A stretch of 29,602 nt of DNA, taken from Pseudomonadota bacterium (GTDB lineage Bacteria > Pseudomonadota > Alphaproteobacteria > Sphingomonadales > Sphingomonadaceae). The stretch covers positions 1 to 29,602 of the forward strand of contig JAEZHP010000071.1 of NCBI GenBank assembly GCA_023416515.1, given 5' to 3'. The notes under the pieces are model-generated. The model worked only from the letters and a program-made list of their open reading frames with translations, had not been told where the DNA came from and searched no databases. Each line of letters opens with the position of its first letter. Within the stretch, counting starts at the first letter, position 1. The translations under genes and the position numbers were made by a program. Shown piece by piece: positions 25,112 to 29,602 of this stretch.

Positions 25112-25585
25112 ATGTACCGCACGCTCATGCTCCTCAGCATCATCGGCCCGCTCACGCTCGCCTACTACGTGCCGCCCTTGCTTCAGAGTTGGCCGGCGGG
25201 CGCAGAGATCGGCCGGCCGGGAAAGGTCAGCGCGCTCGATCGGCCGGAGCCCCGCGCGACTGTGACCCGCTGCGGTGACGGAGACACATGCACCTTGTCG
25301 AACGGCGATAAGGTTAGGCTCCTCGACATCGACGCACCCGAGCTCGGCGGCGCCCGCTGCGCAAACGAGCGCGTCATGGCGGAGAAGGCGCGCGATCGTC
25401 TTGCCGGCCTTGTCGTCGGAAAGCGCGTTGAACTCCGCGGGCCGGGTGGGCGGGATAAGTACGATCGGATACTCGCCGATGTGATCGTCGATGGGCGGAA
25501 CGCAGGAAGCATCCTTATGGCTGAGCGGCTCGCAGTCCGATGGCGCCCGGGATTAGGAAAGGAGCGGCCGGGGCCTTGGTGCTGA
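25112..25585 (+). CDS. Exported thermonuclease-family protein (SNase-like)
   Basis: 157 aa. An N-terminal hydrophobic segment (MYRTLMLLSIIGPLTLAYYV) is a signal peptide or anchor. The OB-fold nuclease domain follows from residue 48. Catalytic residues of staphylococcal nuclease are all in place: D56 and D58 in CGDGDTC, R69 in VRLLDIDAPE with D74 and E77, and R119 in RDKYDRI. It ends AVRWRPGLGKERPGPWC, the common tail in proteobacterial members. It would degrade DNA or RNA in the periplasm or outside the cell. GGAGG lies about 17 nt upstream, further than usual, so the start may be slightly different. Two broken genes in the same direction follow. Confidence 0.85.
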   Translation: MYRTLMLLSIIGPLTLAYYVPPLLQSWPAGAEIGRPGKVSALDRPEPRATVTRCGDGDTCTLSNGDKVRLLDIDAPELGGARCANERVMAEKARDRLAGLVVGKRVELRGPGGRDKYDRILADVIVDGRNAGSILMAERLAVRWRPGLGKERPGPWC

Positions 25586-25766
25586 CGTCGATCGCTGTCA
25601 TCGAAGGCACATGCTTGCCTGCGCGTAGGCCGGCGGTAGAGACCGCATCCACCTCGTCGACGACCAGGCCGCGCGGCAGCTCAATGGCCTCGTCGGGCGC
25701 GAGGTCAACGTCTATGGCTCCCAGCCTATGGCGGCCATACGGGTCCTCACCGCGCCGCGCTCGTAA
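25540..25766 (+). pseudogene. Small exported-protein gene, frameshifted
   Basis: One frame starts MAPGIRKGAAGALVLTSIAV, like a signal peptide, inside the end of the thermonuclease gene. After about 28 codons the frame must change to reach GGRDRIHLVDDQAARQLNGL, VGREVNVYGSQPMAAIRVLT and a TAA. That TAA overlaps the next ATG as TAATG, which argues that this was a real coupled gene. No family is named. The first half is the less certain part. Confidence 0.35.
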
Positions 25767-26127
25767 TGGGCGTCGTCGCAGCCGTCCCAGTGGCGGGAGC
25801 AGGGGAGCCGGACAATGACGGCATGACGACCGTCCGGGCTTTCTATCTCGCGGCGAAAGCCGGGGACGGTCGAGCGGCTTCAAGAAATGTGGTCTCCACC
25901 AGGCGTGCGAACGGCCCGTTCTCTGCGGGGCGCCTCTCGGCCTTCTACGGATCGCTCGACGCGCCGCTAAAGCTGCAGGGGGTCGAGAGGATTCACCCGG
26001 ATGGCTCCGAGCCCGCTACGGTTACGCCGCCCGCGGAGGCAAGGCCTGCAATGGAGAGGCCATCGTCACTGTTGAGCGCGTCGGCGAGTTGAACCTGATC
26101 TCGGGAATCCGCTCGCTGTCGGGCTGC
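25766..26127 (+). pseudogene. Hypothetical exported or NTF2-like protein gene, frameshifted
   Basis: ATG overlaps the previous stop (TAATG). The first frame gives MGVVAAVPVAGAGEPDNDGM then TTVRAFYLAAKAGDGRAASR and GPFSAGRLSAFYGSLDAPLK, the look of a small protein with an F-Y-x-A-L-x-x-G-D-G-x-x-A helix. Near 26008 one base is missing, and the sequence carries on in the next frame with ARYGYAARGGKACNGEAIVT and VERVGELNLISGIRSLSGC. The natural end after that cysteine is also lost (TGG where a stop is expected). Together these read as one decayed gene. Confidence 0.5.
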
Positions 26128-26237
26128 TGGATAACGCGACCGCAGTCTAATCACGCGCGGGTCGTCAGGGGTGTCACAGCTCAACACTCGCTGCTCGTCC
26201 TCCGCATTGCTGTCGAGTTCTCCGCCTCCGCCTCCGA

Positions 26238-26834
26238 CTACCGGCGACGCTTCGGCTCGGGCTCGGATGACCTCATCACTGCGAAGCCGTCGATCGTGAC
26301 GCAGGCCGGCACCGTGTAGAGCTTTCGTTTGGCGTCGATCTCCTTCACGTCGCAACCGTCTGCGGAGCTCGGCACATACCAAAGTCCCTTCAGCGCGCGG
26401 GACTCGCAGAAGGTCGACTCGCCTGCCTCGCAGACGACGGGCTGACTCCCGATGGCCCGGGCCAGGCCATCGCCGATCTTGTTGCCGAGCACGTCGCGGG
26501 AGTTACCGTCGTAGGATGTGATCATGCGGATCCCGCGGCGCTCGTCGTCCCAGTAGAGCTGAATCGGCTGCTCCTCGCCGTCCGAAACCAGCAGGCAGAA
26601 CCCGTCGCACTCCATGCTTAGCGAGATTTTGAAGGACGACAGCGTCGCTGCGAGATTCACCAGCGTGGTGCTGTTCCGTACGTCGACCGCCTGGTTCTCA
26701 TCCTTCAAGCTCTTCACGCCCCAGCCTGAGAATACGAAACCCTTCGGACCTTCGTCCTGTTGCTGGGCGGCAGCAGATCCAAGAGAAAGCATCGCGAGCG
26801 CCGCGACGGCAAGGCTTTTGCTCAGTTTCGACAT
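26238..26834 (-). CDS. Exported hypothetical protein, 198 aa
   Basis: Start at the ATG 26834-26832 with GGAAGG ten bases upstream; the frame is open to 26867. The N-terminus MSKLSKSLAVAALAMLSLGS then AAAQ is a signal peptide. The mature protein has WGVKSLKDENQAVDVRNSTT, SLSMECDGFCLLVSDGEEQP, SQPVVCEAGESTFCESRALK and a C-terminal basic tail EPKRRR. Several cysteines suggest a periplasmic disulphide-bonded protein. No family is recognised. It is the only intact gene between two frameshifted ones. Confidence 0.65.
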   Translation of the reverse strand: MSKLSKSLAVAALAMLSLGSAAAQQQDEGPKGFVFSGWGVKSLKDENQAVDVRNSTTLVNLAATLSSFKISLSMECDGFCLLVSDGEEQPIQLYWDDERRGIRMITSYDGNSRDVLGNKIGDGLARAIGSQPVVCEAGESTFCESRALKGLWYVPSSADGCDVKEIDAKRKLYTVPACVTIDGFAVMRSSEPEPKRRR

Positions 26835-27006
26835 CGGCGCGGTGCCTTCCAAGCGATGCGAGAGCACCGGACCACGCCAGTGATCGGCTGTCGAGGTGCC
26901 TGCGGTGCGCTGGAGCGGTCCCTAGCGCTCATGGATCCTACCTAGCTCAGTAAGGCGCAGACCTTGGCTGTCAGTCGGCGCTGAAAAATTCCACGCCGGA
27001 TCACAG

Positions 27007-27511
27007 CTTGGTCTGAGGCCGGTAGAATATGCGGAGGCGACCGTCGGCGATCAGGTGCTGCACGTCCGCTGCGCGAAGGCGACGAACGGACGCGGGATCG
27101 CCGCCCACCGAACAATTGATCTGAGCGATATCCCCAAGGCGGAAATCCTGGCGCTGAAGGATTTCTGGCTCTTTTCCGGCGCCTGCTTGGCGCCGCAGGA
27201 ACCTGGTCCAGGCTTCATGCCAGACTTTCCAAGGCGCTCACGCGCGCATGCGACACGCTCATGATCACGAGGGTGTCGCTCTACACATTGCGTCACCAGA
27301 TGCTCGCCACCGCAAAGCGCTCGATGACTCCCCAGGAGGTCGCGGCGCTTGCTGGCACAAGACGACAAAGACGGCGGGGCAGCACTACGCGAGATGCTGC
27401 AGCGGCTGGAAAACACCCCCTCGTGTCTATCCTACTCCCGACGTGGTAGCGCGCGTCTGCGCACCCAGTCGCTCCCAGACAGCTTCCGTGAGTTGCAAAC
27501 CAGCTCTCTGA
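27007..27511 (+). pseudogene. Tyrosine recombinase (integrase), C-terminal part, frameshifted
   Basis: Three frames in order carry one protein. First: VEYAEATVGDQVLHVRCAKA and HRTIDLSDIPKAEILALKDF. Second, from about 27228: LSKALTRACDTLMITRVSLY and TLRHQMLATAKRSMTPQEVA. Third, from about 27355: HKTTKTAGQHYARCCSGW. The L-R-H motif, the A-G-H-K-T motif and the H-Y pair are box II of tyrosine recombinases (catalytic R, H and Y). Two indels make it inactive. It may be the integrase that once moved this region. Confidence 0.6.
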
Positions 27512-27778
27512 CCGGCCTCGTCATGGAGGCTTGGGCCTGGGCGGCGCAATCCGACGGCGCGGGCCAGTCGGGACGTAGCGAAGGAGGCGAAGCCGGAGGC
27601 GCGCGTGATCGACGGAGACACGCTCCGCGCCCTTGCCCGGCTTGCGACGGCTGATGGCGTTGTCGGGTCGGCCGGAGTGGGGCGGAGGGTGCCGAGGCGC
27701 GGCGGCGCTCGCCGCTGAGAAGGCGCACACGGGAGCTGACCCCACCGGGTCTTAGGCCTTGGCCTTCATTCTTGGAGC

Positions 27779-27961
27779 ATGGCCAAGGCGCCGCGCCCGC
27801 CCCGCTCCACCAAGCGCTCCGCCGGGCCTTTGGGCGAAGCCATCTCAAGTCTGCCGCTGATCATCCGCCGCGATCCTTTTCAGGCGGAGCTCTTCCGAAC
27901 CGAGTTCATCTCGCCCTGCAAGCCGACGCTCCGCCTGAAGGCGCCGAGCGACCGCCCCTGA
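27779..27961 (+). CDS. Small hypothetical protein, 60 aa (uncertain)
   Basis: ATG with GGAG four bases upstream. The product MAKAPRPPRSTKRSAGPLGE is basic at the start, then ISSLPLIIRRDPFQAELFRT and EFISPCKPTLRLKAPSDRP. Its stop codon lies inside the 31-bp repeat at 27957, so its native end may have been replaced. No family is recognised. Confidence 0.35.
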   Translation: MAKAPRPPRSTKRSAGPLGEAISSLPLIIRRDPFQAELFRTEFISPCKPTLRLKAPSDRP

Positions 27962-27987
27962 CCGGACCAGAGTCCGGGGCAAGACCA
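27957..27987 (-). repeat. 31-bp repeat, copy 2 (inverted relative to copy 1 at 11961)
   Basis: Exact reverse complement of 11961-11991. It again sits at the edge of a small reading frame, here providing the stop of the 60-aa frame. The two copies bracket about 16 kb including hhe, the HNH gene and the insertion sequences. Confidence 0.8.
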
Positions 27988-28071
27988 CGATCCGAGCGTC
28001 GGAGGGCGGGCGCCAAGCACAAGCGGAACATCCCGAACTCGGCAGTGTTCGTTCGAGCCAAGGAGAACGAG

Positions 28072-28262
28072 ATGGATCGCATTGTTACGGCGACCATGAT
28101 CGCTACCGTGCCCGGAAGCACGGTGACGAGCGTCCCGGCCTCAGCTGCGTGCCAAGACCGGGGCAGCGTCTCCAAGGACGGCAAAGCTGCGCCCTTGGCC
28201 AGCCTAAGGGCGGCGAGCTTGGCAAGACGGAAACCCCGCAGAACGCAGGAGACCTCATATGA
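28072..28262 (+). pseudogene. Small exported-peptide gene, single-base frameshift
   Basis: AAGGAG lies six bases before the ATG. The frame starts MDRIVTATMIATVPGSTVTS then VPASAACQDRGSVSKDGKAA, a signal-like start. Near 28197 one G seems to be missing: adding it gives APLGQPKGGELGKTETPQNA then GDLI and a stop that overlaps the PepSY ATG as ATGA. The coupled junction and the protein-like tail show that this was a gene in an operon with the PepSY protein. Confidence 0.5.
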
Positions 28263-28522
28263 CCACCGCCTCCAGGATCGGGCTCGCCGCCCTGCTCTCG
28301 CTCGGCCTCGCGACTCCGGCCCTCGCGGACCGCGCCGGCCCCGGCTGGATGAGCGTCGAGCAGGCGACCCAGAAGGCCAAGGCCGCCGGCTACTCCTCAG
28401 TCACGAAGATCGAGGCCGACGACGGCCACTGGGAGGCCAAGGGCGTCAAGAACGGCCGCGTCTACGAGTTCCACATCGACCCGAAGACCGGCGCGATCTC
28501 GAACGAGCATCTCGACGACTAG
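28259..28522 (+). CDS. Small periplasmic PepSY-domain protein
   Basis: 87 aa, ATG with AGGAGA about six bases upstream. Residues 1-23 (MTTASRIGLAALLSLGLATP then ALA) are a signal peptide. The rest is one PepSY_2-type domain: MSVEQATQKAKAAGYSSVTK, DDGHWEAKGVKNGRVYEFHI, DPKTGAISNEHLDD. The pattern, an alpha helix followed by W-E-x-x-x and V-x-x-D-P-x-T-G, is typical. These proteins are thought to inhibit peptidases or bind ligands in the periplasm. It is downstream of and overlaps the frameshifted small gene. Confidence 0.85.
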   Translation: MTTASRIGLAALLSLGLATPALADRAGPGWMSVEQATQKAKAAGYSSVTKIEADDGHWEAKGVKNGRVYEFHIDPKTGAISNEHLDD

Positions 28523-28704
28523 GCAGCCCTCAGAAGTCCCGGCTCATCGAAGACGGGACCGAGCCTCTCGCCCGGCCGTCGCTGGCAGCGGGCGCCGGTC
28601 GACCGGTTTTCCCGCCGGCTTCTAGGAGCGTAGGGAAATCGGCGCACCTGCGCCGGCGCGCGAACGCCCAGGGCACAGACGCCATAGGCCGGCCCCTCAT
28701 CCCG

Positions 28705-28869
28705 CTAGCTGATCACTGGTCGCAAACGGCCGGCGCCCAGCGAAACGCTCGCCATCGGCAGCGACATGATCGACGTAGGGAACGGCAGGCGTGGCGGCGA
28801 ACTCGAAGAGTACGTGGCGACGACCTGTGAACCGATTGGTCCGGCGCCTCCGATGACTGCGATCTTCAT
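28705..28869 (-). pseudogene. Rossmann-fold NAD(P)-binding protein, N-terminal stub
   Basis: ATG at 28869-28867 with GGAAG upstream. It begins MKIAVIGGAGPIGSQVV, the G-x-x-G-x-x-G dinucleotide-binding loop of an NmrA or SDR-type oxidoreductase. After that (ATYSSSSPPRLPF) the resemblance ends, and another frame (LFEFAATPAVPYVDHVAADG) looks more protein-like, so two gene pieces may have been joined. It ends at 28705 after 54 codons. Confidence 0.4.
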
Positions 28870-29602
28870 GTGAGGCTTCCCGCGTTGCTGCGTCGCACGA
28901 TTGGGAGGCGACATGGCCGAGGTCGGATCTTCTACTCGCTCATCGGCGCCAAGGTCGTGATCGAACGTTGGCGGCGGGTCACAACGCAAACCGCCCGCAC
29001 TTGGCGCTCACGTAGACCGCCTGCGCCCGAGGCCGCGCTGTGGCCGGCGGCGCAATCCCGACCAGCTCCGCCGGCCCTGCTAACCGTCGCGTCGCGCTCA
29101 TGAACCAACATTGCAACCGGACCACTCGATGGGGGCCGTCCACGAGCTCATGCCGCTCGCGCTCGAGGTCGGCCTGTTCCGCATCGGCCTGGGTAGCTAT
29201 CTAGCGAGCTAGCTGGGCATCGCGATAGCTACTCAGCTTTTCGCCCTCGCGCGACCCCCTCGCGCTACTGGTCCGCCCCCTTGAGAGCGACCTCTCCGGA
29301 TCTCGGTTCTGGCCGCTGGAGAGCGGTCTCATGCCGAGGAAGAGGCGCACCCGCAGAGATGCTTCGCGAAGCTGAGGCGAGATAAGCGCAGGGGCGTCCG
29401 GCTATTGAAGCAATCGCTCAGCCGGACGGAGGTCACACTCCAAAGGCCATCCGCGCAGAGGTCGCGCTTTGCCCGATGCGGCGCCGGACCACCTCCGCCG
29501 TCGTTCCAGTCGTCGCGTCGGCGGCGTTCATGAGCCGCACTGCGCCCGGACCACCCGGCTGTGGCCGGCCGCCCGGCCCCGACCGGACAGGGCGAACTGG
29601 CC
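28870..29602. other. Non-coding stretch to the right edge
   Basis: No supported gene. It holds a strong inverted repeat (29193-29232) and an imperfect direct repeat, CATGA-x-C-C with CCGGACCAC about 14 bases on, at about 29098 and 29528. Confidence 0.4.
29193..29232. repeat. Inverted repeat GTAGCTATC/GATAGCTAC
   Basis: GTAGCTATC (29193-29201) pairs with GATAGCTAC (29224-29232); inside it GCGA (29204-29207) also pairs with TCGC (29220-29223) after a two-base bulge. A 12-nt loop remains. It is AT-richer than its surroundings. It may be a protein-binding site or recombination site; there is no T-run. Confidence 0.35.

Noticed and set aside
11961..27987. Reading the 31-bp pair as terminal inverted repeats of one 16-kb transposon
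   Set aside because: No intact transposase faces both ends, no target duplication is visible outside the copies, and insertion sequences of different families fill the interior.
1..29602. CRISPR arrays, tRNA and rRNA genes
   Set aside because: I looked for regularly spaced direct repeats with unique spacers and for tRNA T-loop sequences and saw none. The only periodic array is the three-unit 16-bp repeat at 9802, which is too short and too tightly spaced for CRISPR.

Overview
This 29.6 kb window is GC-rich and has the look of an accessory region: defence genes, a plasmid-type relaxase, nested insertion sequences and many broken recombinase genes. The protein families and codon usage suggest an alphaproteobacterium, probably Hyphomicrobiales and possibly Methylobacterium-like. 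That placement is inference; no ribosomal or other housekeeping marker is present.

Region 1 (about 1-9650, all minus strand) is a tightly packed operon that I read as a class 1 DISARM anti-phage system. In transcription order it holds an ASCH-domain protein (9644-8841), a tiny remnant resembling the start of a DUF1156 DNA methylase, drmD (SNF2-type helicase), drmMI (large adenine methylase), a small HEPN-like protein with an R-x4-H motif, an unrecognised 267-aa protein, and the first 57 codons of drmA, which runs off the left edge. Gene junctions overlap or are 0-2 nt apart from drmD to the 267-aa gene. The two small genes between drmMI and drmA and the ASCH gene are not part of the canonical class 1 layout and are the most interesting content here. 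Three TA(G/C)CAAG repeats exactly 16 bp apart lie upstream of the operon.

Region 2 (9.7-12.2 kb) has small gene fragments, then an oriT-like 12-bp inverted repeat followed by a Mob/Pre-type HUH relaxase, then the C-terminal end of a serine resolvase. This is plasmid- or ICE-derived DNA.

Region 3 (12.2-18.8 kb, minus strand) carries a second defence gene, a DUF4011-helicase-Vsr-like nuclease-DUF3320 protein (Hhe-type), a resolvase N-terminal remnant and an HNH endonuclease.

Region 4 (18.8-21.7 kb) is an insertion graveyard. An IS481 fragment is cut by an IS3 element, and the IS3 element is in turn split at its orfA/orfB junction by an IS110-family (IS1111-type) element with 15-bp subterminal inverted repeats. 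The IS1111 transposase is frameshifted twice.

Region 5 (21.7-29.6 kb) has a 511-aa unknown protein, several small exported proteins (an EF-hand-like protein, a thermonuclease, a PepSY protein and an unknown) and frameshifted genes, including a tyrosine recombinase. A 31-bp perfect repeat occurs in opposite orientation at 11961 and 27957. The defence genes are intact while the mobility genes around them are decayed, which suggests selection keeps the defence cargo after the vehicle has died.
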